Shown here: positions 1 through 12,156 of the stretch, one piece after another | Numbering within the stretch: position 1 is the stretch's first letter | How the letters are laid out: each line of letters starts with the position of its first letter | NCBI GenBank assembly: GCA_958430865.1 | Contig: CAUDNR010000913.1 | Location: 34,338 to 98,337 of the forward strand | DNA: 64,000 nucleotides | Source: Entrophospora sp. SA101 | Taxonomy: Eukaryota; Glomeromycota; Glomeromycetes; Entrophosporales; Entrophosporaceae | Direction of reading: 5' to 3' | The notes under the pieces: generated by a model | What the model was told of the DNA's origin: nothing | Databases searched by the model: none | Seen by the model: only the letters and a program-made list of their open reading frames with translations | Program-made: the position numbers and the translations under genes

Positions 1-135
1 ATTTTCAATGTTTTTTTCTTTTATAGCAAATATAATTTAGTAGATACATTTGTGATTTGTTGAATATTTAAATATTTACAAATACAAGTATTTGAAATAT
101 TTTAAATAAAGTATTTGAAATATCTGAAATAATTA

Positions 136-235
136 ATAATTACAAGCATCCAAAATAATCACAAGCATCCATAATAATTACGAGTATCCATAATAATTAC
201 AAGTATCCATAATAATTACAAGTATCCAAAATAAT
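136..235. repeat. 19-bp minisatellite
   Basis: About five head-to-tail copies of a 19-bp unit close to AATAATTACAAGTATCCAT, with single-base changes between copies. There are no unique spacers, so this is not a CRISPR array. I see no convincing gene elsewhere in 1-1153. Confidence 0.8.
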
Positions 236-504
236 ATTCGAAATTCGAAATTTTGGATTTATGAATATTCGAATATGGAGTTATAATTATGGTTAGGAAC
301 CCTACATCTAACCTTTTCTGTTCATCTCCCTCCTCCCATTCCTTCAAATTCCTTTTTGCTTCTTTGTACTCTTTAAATGTAATATTTTTATCATTTTCAA
401 TTCCTTCCATAGTTGTCATTTTGTAAAAATTGAAAATTATTTATTTAAAAAAAAAATTTAGATTGTTACAATTATTTGTTTCTTATATGGCATGCCGAAG
501 GTTA

Positions 505-650
505 AGTATCAAGCAAATGTCACAATTAGTAAAGCAAATGTCATAATTAATTGAAACAAATGTTATAATTAATTGAAACAAGCACTATAATTAATTAATT
601 GAAGCAAATGTTATAATGTTATAATCAATTGAGACATGTCACAATTATTT
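505..650. repeat. Degenerate ~23-bp tandem repeat
   Basis: Imperfect tandem copies built on AAGCAAATGTYATAATTAAT, drifting in length between units. It lies in AT-rich intergenic DNA about 0.5 kb upstream of the homocysteine methyltransferase gene. Confidence 0.6.
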
Positions 651-1153
651 GAAATATCTTCATCTCAAAAAAAAAATTTATTCATGATTCGCATTTTTTT
701 ATTGTTCATAAACAAAAAAAAAAAACAAAGCAAAATCTGAATGAATCTATAAATATTAGAAGATTGGTTTTTGGAGAATGCTTACACATAGAATATGACA
801 ATAATGCAAGGTCATGTATGTGTCAAAATCACAATTGGAATTAAATGGATATTACTGACAAAAATTGTTTCACTTTTAAACATTCATATGCTTTTCACAA
901 AAATATACAAAAAAATAATGAATTTTCACTTCAATCAGATGGTCTTGTAAATGAATTAGGAAATAATTTCCTTATTTGTATTTCTTAAGTCAATATTGAC
1001 AAGACTTTTTGTAATAATAATAAGCTGGACACAGACATGATTTTTCATTATTATTATAAAAACCGAACACTGGCTTGATGTTAAAATTCAATAAAGTGAA
1101 GCCATATTGTGTAACATTAGTATTGATTCCCTTTTATTTCTTAAAATAATAAA

Positions 1154-2316
1154 ATGAACTTAAAACAATTTCTTGATGGTTATTCATTACCTTTAATTTT
1201 GGATGGTGGTATGGCCACGCAATTAGAAAAGATTTATAATAAAGATTTATATAAAACAAATTTATGGTCATCAATATATTTATATCAAGATCCAGATTCT
1301 ATCAAAAAGTCACATTTAGATTATTTAAAAGCTGGTGCTGATATTATTAGCACTTGTAGGTTTGTATAACCATAATAATAAATTTTTGATAAAGTTTATT
1401 TATTTAAAGTAGTGTTTTGAGATGATTAATAAATTAACAAACAATCGTTTTTATGTATATAATCTACATGTATAGTTATCAGGCTTTTTTAGACGGCTTC
1501 ATAAAACAAGGTTTCACAGAACAACAATCAGTTGGTATAATCCAAAAATCAGTAGATATAGCAGTCAATGCAAGAGACATATTTTGGAAAGAATACCAAA
1601 ATCAAATAATAAGTAATAGCAAAAATCCTCATACAAATAACAAGAACAAAAGTAGAATCAAACCTTTAATAGCATTATCAATGGGACCATATGGTGCAAT
1701 ATTGTGTGATGGGTCAGAATATAAAGGAGATTATGTGGATCAAACAGCAACTAGAGAACAAATAGAATCATTCCATAAGAATCAATTAAATTTATTTAAA
1801 GACAAATTTAATAAAATAGATTTGATTGCTTTTGAAACTATTCCATCATTGGTGGAAGCAAAAATTATATGTGAAGTTATTATGAAAGAACATATTGATA
1901 TGATGTGTTGGATAAGTTTTTCTTGTAGAAATGAAGAGCAAATTTGTCACGGAGAAAGCTTTTTAGAAAGTTTTATGGAAATTTGTAAATATGATTTTGT
2001 GATTGGAGTTGGAGTCAATTGTACCAACCCAAAATTTATAAATTCACTTATTGATAACTTAAGAAACAAAGCAAAAAAAAATTCATTAGAATATGAAAAA
2101 AAATGGATAGTGTGTTATCCAGATGGAGGAAACAGTTGGGATGAGGGAAAGCATAAATGGAGCGAAAACACTGGTTTGAAAATAAAGGAATTTGTTAATT
2201 TAGCAAAAAGTTGGATTGAAAAATGTGAAAATAGAATTATTCTTGGTGGATGTTGTAACACTACTCCCGAGCATATATCAAGTATGCGAAAAGTCATCTT
2301 TGAAGATTATATTTGA
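1154..2316 (+). CDS. Homocysteine S-methyltransferase (MHT1/SAM4 type)
   Basis: Two exons, 1154-1359 and 1476-2316, joined in phase across a 116-bp GT-AG intron, give 348 residues, the normal length for the family. The enzyme transfers a methyl group from S-methylmethionine or S-adenosylmethionine to homocysteine, making methionine in the cytosol. Family marks are the N-terminal LILDGGMATQLE, the junction segment STCSYQAFLDGF created by splicing, FETIPSLVEA, and the three zinc-binding cysteines: one in GVGVNC (about residue 251) and two in GGCCNTTPEHI (about 328-329). The start ATG at 1154 is the only one preceding the conserved DGG motif. All key residues are present, so it is probably functional. 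Which methyl donor is used cannot be told from sequence. Confidence 0.93.
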
Positions 2317-2469
2317 TTAATTCAGTTTAAAGTAGTTATTCTGCTGTATTAAAATAAATCATGTTTTAGGACAATTTTCATGTTTTGTTGTAAAGCATCA
2401 AAATGATTAATAATAAGTTACAGCCAAGTAATATTAAAATATTATTATTACAAGATATTATTCTTTATA

Positions 2470-2913
2470 CAGTGCAGGATACCTAATCCCGCAACTTACT
2501 GCGCCACGACGACGAATTTTGGGAAAAAATTTCCAATCAAAAATCAATAAAAATTGTTTTGTCATGTGATATTTCCAGTCAATCCATAAATAGTAAAATC
2601 GGCAATAAGAATAAACATTGGGTTAACTAAAAATTCAAAAACTTTTATTTTGTTTCGATTTGTTCATTTATATATATATATAAATCGCGTGTAACGCGAC
2701 AGTTTTGGGCTTAACATAGTAAATTTGTGCAACTTTGAGGCTTGATCTCTCCATGGTAATGTGACATATCAACAAAATGAAATCGTAGCTTTGTGGAGAA
2801 AGGTCTTAGCTTCAAAATCATGTTTTGTTTTTTTGGTGTTACATTTTCATTTCTGGTATACTAAAGGATATACAAGACCAATAAAAAGTTGTGGGACTAA
2901 GTGTCCTGCACTA
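2470..2913. mobile_element. 444-bp MITE with ~28-bp inverted termini and TA target site
   Basis: The left end CAGTGCAGGATACCTAATCC pairs with the reverse complement of the right end, TAGTGCAGGACACTTAGTCC. Both then continue into CGCAACTT or CACAACTT. A TA dinucleotide flanks each end (2468-2469 and 2914-2915), as Tc1/mariner elements leave. There is no coding capacity inside. A related left end recurs at 4965-5060. Confidence 0.75.
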
Positions 2914-3049
2914 TAGTTAAATAAATGACCTAAATGGGTCAAGTGGGTTTATCTTTTTTCCTTTTTAGTGAATTTTCTCACTTATCTTTTTTGTAATTTG
3001 TTGTTTGTATGTTGATAATGTGGGAAATGGCTTATTTATTGGCTGAATA

Positions 3050-3400
3050 TAATTCTTGTTTTAGCTGTTGAATTACTTGGGCTTGTTAATTTATTTCATT
3101 GTCCTTCCTTACCTGATAAGGCCAAAAGGATACTATGACTAACTGTTTCCAATTGTTCCGATTTTTCAGCTAATTGTCTTTCTCTTCATTCTCAAGCTAA
3201 TTCCAAGGCATCTAAATGTCATTCAACTTTTTTTTTCCTCAACTCTAGTCTCTAAATGTTCAATAAGTTCTTTTTTAACTTTTCAACTTTATCTTTGAAG
3301 TTCACTTCTACTTATTACTAACTAAGAATAGTGCATTTGATGTCATTTTTTTTTTACTAGCTTTAATTCCCTGATTTTTTTTATTCTGTTTATGAAAGAA
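3050..3400 (-). pseudogene. Fragment of a coiled-coil repeat-family protein
   Basis: Read on the minus strand, the segment around 3110-3230 gives ECHLDALELA followed by a glutamate/lysine-rich stretch with stops. The same peptide is encoded near 7670-7730, so this is a second decayed copy of the gene remnant at 6850-8360. I do not recognise a function. The surrounding 2914-3890 has nothing else I can support. Confidence 0.4.
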
Positions 3401-3889
3401 AAAATTCATTTACATGTTTGCAGTATAATTAATATCAAGAAAGTGTTGGAAGAAGGTTTTGTTTTCAATTAAGTTAATAATTGCTTTATGATATAGAATT
3501 TTGTGTGTATTATTTATTTTATTTATTTTCATATTCATTGTTTGATCTTTTTCCTTTTTTTCAATTTGTCCAATGAATATTAAATGAAATATTTGTCTAT
3601 TATTGAAGCAAAAAAATAATAGAGCCCAAGCTTGCACACAAGACAATGCTTTCTAATCATTAATCATTGTCAACAATAATTTGGTATTATATTGGATTTC
3701 AGTATGCTATTTTGTTATTTCTAAAACAAAAATTCTCTTTTTACTTTGCAAGAAAAATGGTCTTTTTTTATTTAAATAGGTTAATTCTTATTAGTTAATA
3801 TTAACATAGTAATAGGTTGATTTACATTAGAAAGTTTTTTAAATAATATTGTTTGAAATTATTACATCAAGTTTCTAATTCAAATAACC

Positions 3890-4877
3890 TTATTATTTGA
3901 CTTTTCACCATATACCATTTGCTTGATATACTATTATTTGTTCTTCTTTGCAATACATTTAGACGGAGATAATCTCATATTATTTTTTTTGATAGAACAT
4001 ATTTCAATAATATCGCAATTTCTTCTCTTGTCCATTTGGATCTCTCACCAAGAATTATACTTTCATTGACAGAAGAAATAGATCTTTCCAGAATAATTGT
4101 TTGCATGTCATCAATATTAATGCCATCAGCAATTATGTAACTTAGTTGACAATTTTCTTCTCCTGTTTTACAAACACCAAAAATATTTACAGCAAATAGT
4201 GTTTTAAAATAAATTGATCCAACTCGTTGAGGTGAATATAGGATGCCAACATTCTGAATTTCATCACCAGCATCATTAGTTTGAATATAATTAATGTTAA
4301 CGTCACCAGTTTCACCACAATTTCATGACCAATATTATTTTCTTCACTTGTTAATATAGTTCTAGTTTGTCTTCTTCTGTTTTGTTTATGTCTGTGACCC
4401 CTTATATAAGTCCTTTCTTCATAAATAGTAGGAGCAATTATCTCTTGATCCAAGTCATTATTACTGTTATTGTTATTTATCATTGTTGATGATTGTTGTT
4501 GTGATTATTGATGTTGTGCTGATGTGGTGGCAACATTATCATTAGAATTATCATTTTTACTATAATCCAGGGTTGGCAAATTGACTGGTCCATTGAGAAC
4601 TGATGAACTTTGGACTGATCCATTGCCATTAATAAAATACTAAATATGATTAAAGTGTTATGCTAATGGACCCAATAGATCACCAATAGACCGCATATTT
4701 GCCAACCCTGCTATAATCATTATAATTGTTATTGTCATCATAACTAGGAGTGCTCCAAGGACTATCTTCTCTTAAAACATCATTTTCCTTGAGCATATTT
4801 TTAAAAAAATTAGATTTTTGTGATAATACTAACAATAAAGCAATAGATAATAATGAAGATACCTCTTCCCCCAACAT
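3890..4877 (-). pseudogene. Unrecognised decayed gene, split by a hAT MITE
   Basis: Minus-strand coding-like sequence starts at 4877 (MLGEEVSS...) and runs to the MITE at 4568-4710. It continues in the same frame once the MITE and one copy of its 8-bp duplication are ignored, then meets TAA at about 4508. An Asn/Gln-rich stretch (MINNNNSNNDLDQE, from 4483) follows in the same frame. A shift near 4310 leads to more coding-like sequence containing LSYIIADGINIDD and ERSKWTREEIAIIL, fading at about 3890. The last motif could be a Myb/trihelix-like helix, but that is a guess. Function unknown. Confidence 0.45.
4568..4710. mobile_element. 143-bp hAT-type MITE with perfect 8-bp target duplication
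   Basis: The termini CAGGGTTGGCAAAT and ATTTGCCAACCCTG are exact inverted repeats with the CAGGG start common in hAT elements. The flanks CTATAATC at 4560-4567 and at 4711-4718 are identical 8-bp target-site duplications. It has no ORF. A diverged partial relative lies at 36104-36215. Confidence 0.88.
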
Positions 4878-4964
4878 ATATATAATTGGTGAAGCAATAA
4901 AAATAGATTAATTGGTTTTAAACGTTCATGAATATTTGTCTTTTGTATAATTTTCGCTAGTTCT

Positions 4965-5060
4965 ATAATGCAAGTCACTTAGTCCCACAACTTTCTATGC
5001 CACACCACCAATTTTGAGAAAAAATTTCCAATCAAAAATGCAATAAAATTTTACAGTCAC
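4965..5060. mobile_element. Left-end fragment of the 2470-2913 MITE family
   Basis: The segment shares CTTAGTCCCACAACTT and then AAAAATTTCCAATCAAAAAT with the left end of the element at 2470. No matching right end follows within the next 700 bases, so this is a truncated copy. I see no gene in 5061-5830. Confidence 0.6.
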
Positions 5061-5829
5061 ATGATTTTTAAAAATGTCAAGTGCTAAATAAATACAGTGC
5101 GGATCATCTATACTCAAAAGTTAAAATTTTTGAAATATTATGTGATCCACACATTGGATTTTTAAAAACTCGCCACCATTCAATTCGGCTTTAAAAAGGG
5201 AGTCTATTAATCTAAAAAAAAAATTTGTCTCAAATTTTCTTTTTCATAGATTTTTTAAATTTGAAAGTTATGCTCAGAAGTGCAACAATAATTTTCGTGT
5301 TACAATATTTTGAATCTCACGACCAAATTTGGTAATGATTTTCTTTTAATGTAATATGTTCGTTAAACTTTTTTGTTGTAAAGAACTTTTATTTATTAAT
5401 AAAAAAAAGGAAATAAATAAGTCAAATAAATCAAATGTATGTTGTAGAAAATATTCTATGAAAAAAAAGTTGTTACACGAAATTTACTTAGTCTCAATTT
5501 CTTAAATGTATAACAAAATTCGGAATTTTCAAAATGCTAAGGCTCTGCCAATTTTCAGTTTAAGAAAAAACCAGCCGATAGGTTTTGAAGCTTGAGTCAT
5601 GAACAATAAAACTTATCGGTTAAATTTTTTAAAATGATGTAATTTTTTTGTTTTAGTATTTTGAAGTTGACCAATTGTTACTATAAGCAATTAATGATTA
5701 AAAATGAAACTAATAATGAAAGACTGAAACAAGATTCATGTTTCTTTTAATAAATAGCAATCTTTCCAGTGGGCTTGAATTTAAACTGGACCTAAATTAT
5801 TTGTTTTACCCGAATTAATTTTTTTGAAT

Positions 5830-6070
5830 TATTTGCTTTATTCAAATTAATATTAATATTAATATTAATTTCCTTATTCGAATTAATTTCCTTATTCGAA
5901 TTAATTTTTTTATTCGAATTAATTTCCTTATTTGAATCAATTTCCTTATTTGAATCAATTTTCTTATTTGAATCAATTTCTTATTCGAATTAATTTTTTT
6001 ATTCCTTATTTGAATCAATTTTCTTATTCGAATTATTCATTTTATTTGAATTAAAATTTATTCGAATAAA
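5830..6070. repeat. Minisatellite based on TTATTCGAATTAATTTCC
   Basis: About ten imperfect units of 15-20 bp alternate TTATTCGAATTAA and TTATTTGAATCAA blocks. It is AT-rich with no coding content. Confidence 0.7.
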
Positions 6071-6149
6071 CCTTCAATGTAATTCGAATACTCAAATTCA
6101 TAATGAATAAAGTGAATAATTCGAATAAACCTTATTCAAATAGAAACCC

Positions 6150-6440
6150 TATTTTCAAGTGAGGACCCAAGGTTCATTCATTATCACTAAGTTGGTTAAA
6201 TGTCCAATAAAAAATTTTTATTAGTTATTCACATTTTTGTCTCCCCACACTAGTAATAATTTATCAAGCTAACATACTCAATGTATATAAAATAATTAAA
6301 CATAACTAATGAAAACATACGAAAAATATATAAAATATAACACTGTATTTATTGTTATTTTTTTTTTTATCAATTATTTGAAAAACTTCCAATTTATCAA
6401 ATCTACTGCCATGTGTTATATTGATGTTACTATAACTTGG
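6150..6440 (-). pseudogene. Orphan 3' end of a BTB-TLDc gene
   Basis: This segment is a diverged copy of 11934-12240. It carries the last ~25 codons of a TLDc domain (minus strand, with GSRFDKLEVFQIIDK just before the stop) plus about 200 bases of downstream flank. The rest of the gene is absent: homology stops at about 6440. It must come from duplication of genomic DNA rather than a spliced transcript, because the non-coding flank is included. Confidence 0.75.
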
Positions 6441-6849
6441 GGCATGCTGCAACAAAACCCAACAAAGTGAACATTGGTGTTACCAATGATTTCAGGATCA
6501 ATAGTGTTTGTTTATCATCACCACTATAATGTGACCATGATATTTTTTTCACTTCTTATATAGATAGGGTTAGTTACCTTTGCATAAAAATAGTTAATAC
6601 GAAGCTAATTTACATTAGGTCTACCATGGAACCCAAGAATTATAATACAATCAGAAGCATGTTGAAGAAAGAGCAAGGGAAAAAAATTGCTCCTTATATT
6701 TTCAAAATAAATAATACTCAGACACTTGTGAAATTTATCAAGGGGAAAGAAAAATAGAAAAAGAAAGCATCATGATGATGCGTTATTACCTAATAAAAAA
6801 CAAAATCTTTAAAAGGAAAATAACTACCATTTTCTTTGATAGTTGAAAT

Positions 6850-8360
6850 GAATTTCAATTTATACAGAATTTCTTTAAACTACTTTCTTATTTTCAATCA
6901 AGATCATCTCTTTGTTTCTTTAACTTCAATTTGAGCAACTTGTTGGTTCTGTTGTTTCATTAATCATTCAACCTCACTTTCAAGTCTTTTAATTTTATCT
7001 AATAATTCTTGCCTTTGCTTATTATGTCAATCCTTTGAAACATCTAAGGCTTCCAAATGAGTACTGATTTCTTCCTTAGTACTAGATAGTTGCTGTTTTA
7101 AGTCTTTATTCTGCCATTCCAATCTGCCAACATAACTCTGTACAATTATTTCTGTTATGGTTGGGGTTTTGACTGGTTGATCTTTCCTTAAATCTCAGAA
7201 TCAATCTATCCTGTTTCTCATAATTCTACTGCAATCATTACAATGTGGCAAAGTATTATCATCAAGAGCTTTTTGCACTCAACACAAATATAAGCAATGT
7301 CATTGTAATCATTATTGTTTGTATTGTAAGATACTATTTTGTAAGTAGCATTTAAACTCCTTTCTCTTTCAAAAAGACAGAAATTACAATGCCATTTATC
7401 TCCTCTCCTCAGCTCATTAATTTGGTATTCTAATTTCATGCTATTTATTCTTTTGGTTTCAAATTTTTTCTCAAGTTATTTCTTTTACTTGGCTAACTTT
7501 GTTTTTTACTTTGTTAGTTAAGAGTTTAAATTTGTTTTCTTCCTTTGGTAAACTGGTAGTTCTTGAAGCTGCTTGTCTGCCAAATATTTCTGTCATGCTA
7601 CAATTTTTTCCAACAACTCTATTCGCCTAGAAGCTTTTTCTAAGTTGTCATCTTTTTCTTTGTTTTGCCTTATTCTCCACTGCCTAGCCAATTCAAGAGC
7701 ATCTAAATGACATTCAGATGTTTCCTCCTCTAATTCTAATGCTTCTTCTAATTCTTTAATCTGTTCCTCCTTTTCTTTTAACTTTTCTTCATATTCCTGC
7801 TTTTCTTCAAATTTTGGGAATTTAAATCACTGATTTTTGACCAACTTCCTGCATATTCTGAAGCTAAGTCATTTGAATAATCAATAAACCTTTCTAACAT
7901 CTCTTCAATGGTAATGTTATTAAATCAAATTCTTTTACAGTTTTAGCTCATTCTCTGGTTTCATTAGGATCTACTTCCATTCTCAACTTACCTTCATCCA
8001 TTCATTTCTTATTTAACTTCTTGAAATGAGTTGCAGGTTCTCATTGCTTTGATGTTTACATGGCATTACAATTCATCAGCAGAGTTGCAACAGCTTGATC
8101 ACAGTGCCATCCTTACCCTTAGAGGTGGGATCGTTGCAGGTAACTTTTTGGCTAGCATGCCAGCGGCCTTCTCTGGTCTGATGCTGTAAGGGAAGATTAG
8201 TGAAAATATCCTTGATGATGATGCAGTTTTGTAAACTCCAGAACCACGCCCTCCTGAAAATTTAACAACATCATTGTATCATCAGGGCACACAAGTCAGA
8301 TTAGCCTTTTGTACATGAGGAACATGTGAGAATGACTGTAAAGTGTTCAAGGTAGTATGT
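6850..8360 (-). pseudogene. Decayed coiled-coil gene of a dispersed fungal family
   Basis: The minus strand encodes Glu/Lys/Leu heptad-like stretches with several stops and shifts. They include KEEQIKELEE and SECHLDALELARQWRIRQNK near 7670-7800 and a Cys-rich patch (CNFCLFERE ... CVECKK) around 7270-7390 that looks like a broken zinc ribbon. Around 8100-8280 another coding-like stretch contains RPEKAAGMLAKKLPATIPP. The family resembles repeated genes in mycorrhizal fungi, but I cannot name a function. A 43-codon ORF with a good ATG context lies on the plus strand at 6626-6757. I see nothing else in 6441-6850. Confidence 0.4.
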
Positions 8361-8809
8361 GTGCTTCAACACTTGTAAATTTTCAATAATCAAATGTTGC
8401 TTATCAAATTGTTTCTTTTTCAACATTCAATGCTGCCTTGACATCTTGTAATTATAATAATATAATATTAGTATTATTATTATGATTACGCAAAGCAAAA
8501 TATTATCAATGAAAATCTTGTTCCGTGTTTTGATTTCCAATTAAAATATTTATAAGCTAAAATAAAAATATCAATACAAATAAAAAAAAGTACCTCTGGT
8601 TAGTTATAAACACATTTCTTTAAGAGACCCAAACCAAACCAAACAATAACACTCACGTTTTGTCACCTTGGACACTGTCAAAAAATAAATTGTTTTTCCA
8701 AAAAAAAAAAAAAATCAATTCGTGTCTGTCCTCCCAAAAAAAACCAATAGGATAAATAATTAATGTATACGTGTTGATCAAATCACAAACTTCTTTTTTT
8801 TTTGTAAAA

Positions 8810-10950
8810 ATGTCTAGAAATAAAAGAAGTAAAGAATTCGTTGTTAATGTTGCTGGGTAAGTGTTTTAAGGATGGTGGTGGTTATCACCTGCCACTCACC
8901 ATTATTCTAGTTTCTTTCTTAAAAATGCCTAGAAACAACAAAAAAAACATCAAGAAACAAAATCAACAAAATAACAAAGGGGAGGCGCTTAGTGGGTAAG
9001 TGTTTTAAGAATGGTAGTGGTGGTTATTGCCACCACTCATCACTCTAGTTCTAACTTATAATAACAAAAAATTTCTGTTTTAAACATCTTGGCTATTCCT
9101 CCTCACCTTCATCTCTAGTATTATTTCAAGTGGATTATTTTATTTTTAATTTAGTTATTTGCTTATAAAATTTATGACTAATGCCCATTTTCATAATGAA
9201 ATAAAGATTCTTAGAGAGATCAATGCTGTAACCAAAAAACAAAGAAATAGTAGAAAAGAAAATATACCAGAAATTATTCAGCAGGAATTTGATGCCATCG
9301 ATCAAACCATTTTGGATTTAGCAAGGAAACTTTTCATGGTGTTGATACTTACTCCTGTCATCAAATTTGGAAATATTGATTAAGTCTTCAAAGAAATAGA
9401 AATATTCACAGTAAATATGCGATCTTTTTGTTTGTTTGTATCTATTTTATGGTCAAATTTATGAATTATAATCACTTTTATCAGTTTATACAATCGTAGA
9501 ATACTATATTTGGATGTAATGGAATTAGAATGGATCCACACCTCTGTCATTGATCATGAAGCTTTTAGTCTTCCAAGACTTAATGAAATGCCTCCACAAA
9601 TAACTAAATTGTTAGAGACTTTGGAAAATTTAGTAACTATTGATTTTTGAATTATATGAATTAGGAAATTGGTTATAAATATATAATTAATTCATCAATA
9701 TGATTATAGGGAAGTTTTCAATCTTGGTTTAATTTTGGTAATCACATTAGATGCAATTATTATACTCAAATCATTGACAATTTATGGCCAAGTCGAACAA
9801 TGGAAGAAGATAAAATTGTTAATTATATGTTTGATACAATCCTCCATTAGTGAGCATAGAAGGGTTTTCATTTACTATTAAGTGATTTATCTATTAGGTT
9901 TATATAGCTGTGATCCATCCCATATTTACATGAACTAAATTTATTTTACAGTTGTGATCTTTTTGAATCGAAGTTGGAAGAAAATCTTGAAAGTGATGCT
10001 GGAGTAAACCACCTGGTGCCTTTAACCAAAATTATATGCAATTATTTAAAAATTACTTTGTAAATGTTCTTTATTTTTGTTTATTTTATTATTATACACA
10101 AACATTTAACACTTATTGTACATTAGTGGGGAATATAACAGTGTTGCTGTTAAATTGTGATGTGATCTTGGATGTCCACTTCAGAAAGGAGGAAAAAATT
10201 CAAAATGGACCTTGTAGGAATCTACCCGGACCCAGACAACACACGATGTGATATTTTAGCATTTTGTTAGTTTGTTTTATTTGTAGAGATTAAATGTAAC
10301 CCCGTGTGTTGTTGGTAAAGTGTCTTGTCAGTAAAGTGGGTGTTGGTAAAGTGTCCCAGACCCGAATCTACCAAGGTTATAAATTTTTATATCATGAAAA
10401 TTCTTTTGATCATAAAGACATGACTAAAAAATCATGAGGAGACTTACTTAAAATTGCCACATATGCATGAGATGGATCATTTTTAATATGGCAGGATGCA
10501 CATAAAGAGGTTCATACATCCTTTGATCAAATTTTGCAATATCTTGTTGAAATAAGAACGTGGGGTATCCATCTATTAGGACAAATTGAAGGACATCAAG
10601 GTCTTCATATTGAAGTTTTTGGGATGAGGCAAGCAAAGCATGGTTTATTTTTATTTTCAAATTTAGATTCATTTCTGTTGCCAAATACAAAATCATCAGT
10701 AGGTTTTCAATGTATGGCAAAGCCAATAGAAACTATGATTCGTCTTGCAGTAAGTTACATATCTCTTTAGCATTGTTATCTTTTATTACATAAGGAATTA
10801 ATATAATCTCTTTCATTTATTAGAGTGGGATCAAATAATCTACCAAATGACTTCAAGAATTATGACAAGTTATATCAAAGATTTGCTGTGGAGAACCTGT
10901 AGGGGTTTCTGAAAGGCATGAATATATTCAACCAAGTAGACTTAGGTCTC
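8810..10950 (+). pseudogene. Decayed multi-exon gene, repeat family related to the 22.7-24.5 kb copy
   Basis: Two possible first exons start MSRNKRSKEF (8810-8856) and MPRNNKKNIK (8925-8995). Both end in phase 2 at GG|GTAAGT. They can join an exon from 9155 that reads NAHFHNEIKILREINAVTKK and stops at 9381. Further coding-like pieces lie at 9480-9650, 9710-9840, 9950-10030, 10150-10230 and 10370-10760 (one contains VEIRTWGIHLLG). They are in different frames and broken by stops and by an insert at about 10232-10360. The ~200 bases upstream resemble those upstream of the gene at 22749, which suggests two copies of one family. Function unknown. Confidence 0.45.
10232..10360. repeat. Short hairpin-containing insert in the decayed gene
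   Basis: CAACACACGATGTGA near the left and CCCCGTGTGTTGTTGG near 10300 can pair. The right part repeats GGTAAAGTGTC twice. It interrupts coding-like sequence. No clean target duplication is visible, so the element class is uncertain. Confidence 0.35.
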
Positions 10951-11559
10951 CTACAAGAAAGTACGAAAAACTTGATTAAAAAGTCTGCCTTTTTTATATT
11001 AGTAGATGATTATTCATCATTATTTTTATATTAAGGATCAAAAAAATTATTGCATAAATAAAAATTTAAATCTCAACTAAGAGTAGTTTACTATTATTAT
11101 CATGTAATGTTTATAATGTTACACAAATAAAATTATTATCATCCACTTCAAAAAAAAAATCTCCGTTTTTTGTATAGCAAGCGATTTACAACCATAATAA
11201 AATTTTAGAGCTAGACTGGGACTTTAACAACAGTTAAAAGAAAAGTCTAGCTTAAATATTGTTATTCTACGCCAGGTCAGAAGTGTTTCTTTTCTTCACA
11301 CTTATTTTAAGATTATCACTTGACTAGTATGTAGACTAAAGCAAATTCAGCAGCAACAGTTGTGCCAAATTGTTCCCTACAAAGTTGCTTCTAACCACTT
11401 GGAAGGTTGCATTAGAAAAATTTTGCTTTTAATTATAAGGGGCTGATTTATAGTTAATTCTAATTCTATAAACATTAAATTTAGATAATATATCTGATAT
11501 TCATTTAACAATAATTAGGAATTAATTCCAGGATGTCCTGTGTCTGATGTAATGGAAAA

Positions 11560-11700
11560 GTAAAAGGACATTACTCAACATCTTGAAAATATTGTCCAAA
11601 AACCTGAAATCATGGAACATCTTTTAAATTCAAGACTCATTTAGCTAATGAATGTCCTGCATGTCATTATTATTATTCTATTTCTCATTTTTATTTGGAT
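11560..11700 (+). pseudogene. BED-type zinc-finger remnant (hAT transposase-like)
   Basis: The plus strand reads LANECPACH around 11640-11670, preceded by EHLLNSRLI and a stop. The HLANECxxC pattern matches the zinc-ligand end of BED fingers found in hAT transposases and their domesticated relatives. Only this scrap survives. I see no gene in the rest of 10950-11930. Confidence 0.4.
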
Positions 11701-12156
11701 GAAATTAACAATCAACAAAGCAATGAATGTAATAAACAAAAACAGAATGCCAAGCTCTTTTGTCAAACTTTTATGAAAGTGCTATTCTAACTGACTAAAG
11801 AAAAAATTCAAATTATTTTGACCATTTCATCACATTTTGTCACGTGTGCCCCATTTGACAAAATATTTTTTACACTCCAAAATATTTCGTCACCCAACCT
11901 TGGTGAGGACTCAAACAAAGTTATTTTCTACTCCCCACTTTTCAAGTGAAAACCAGAAGTTCATTTACTATCATTAAATTGGTTAAATGTCCAATAAAAA
12001 TTTTTTATTAGTTATTTCACATTTTTGTCTCCCCACACTAGTAATAATTTATCAAGCTAACATACTCAATGTATATAAAATAATTAAACATAACTAATGA
12101 AAACATATGAAAAATATATAAAGAAATACAATGATAATATAACACTGTATTTATTG

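Noticed and set aside
136..235. Regular 19-bp repeats resembling a CRISPR array
   Set aside because: Units are contiguous with no spacers and slowly diverge; eukaryotic minisatellite.
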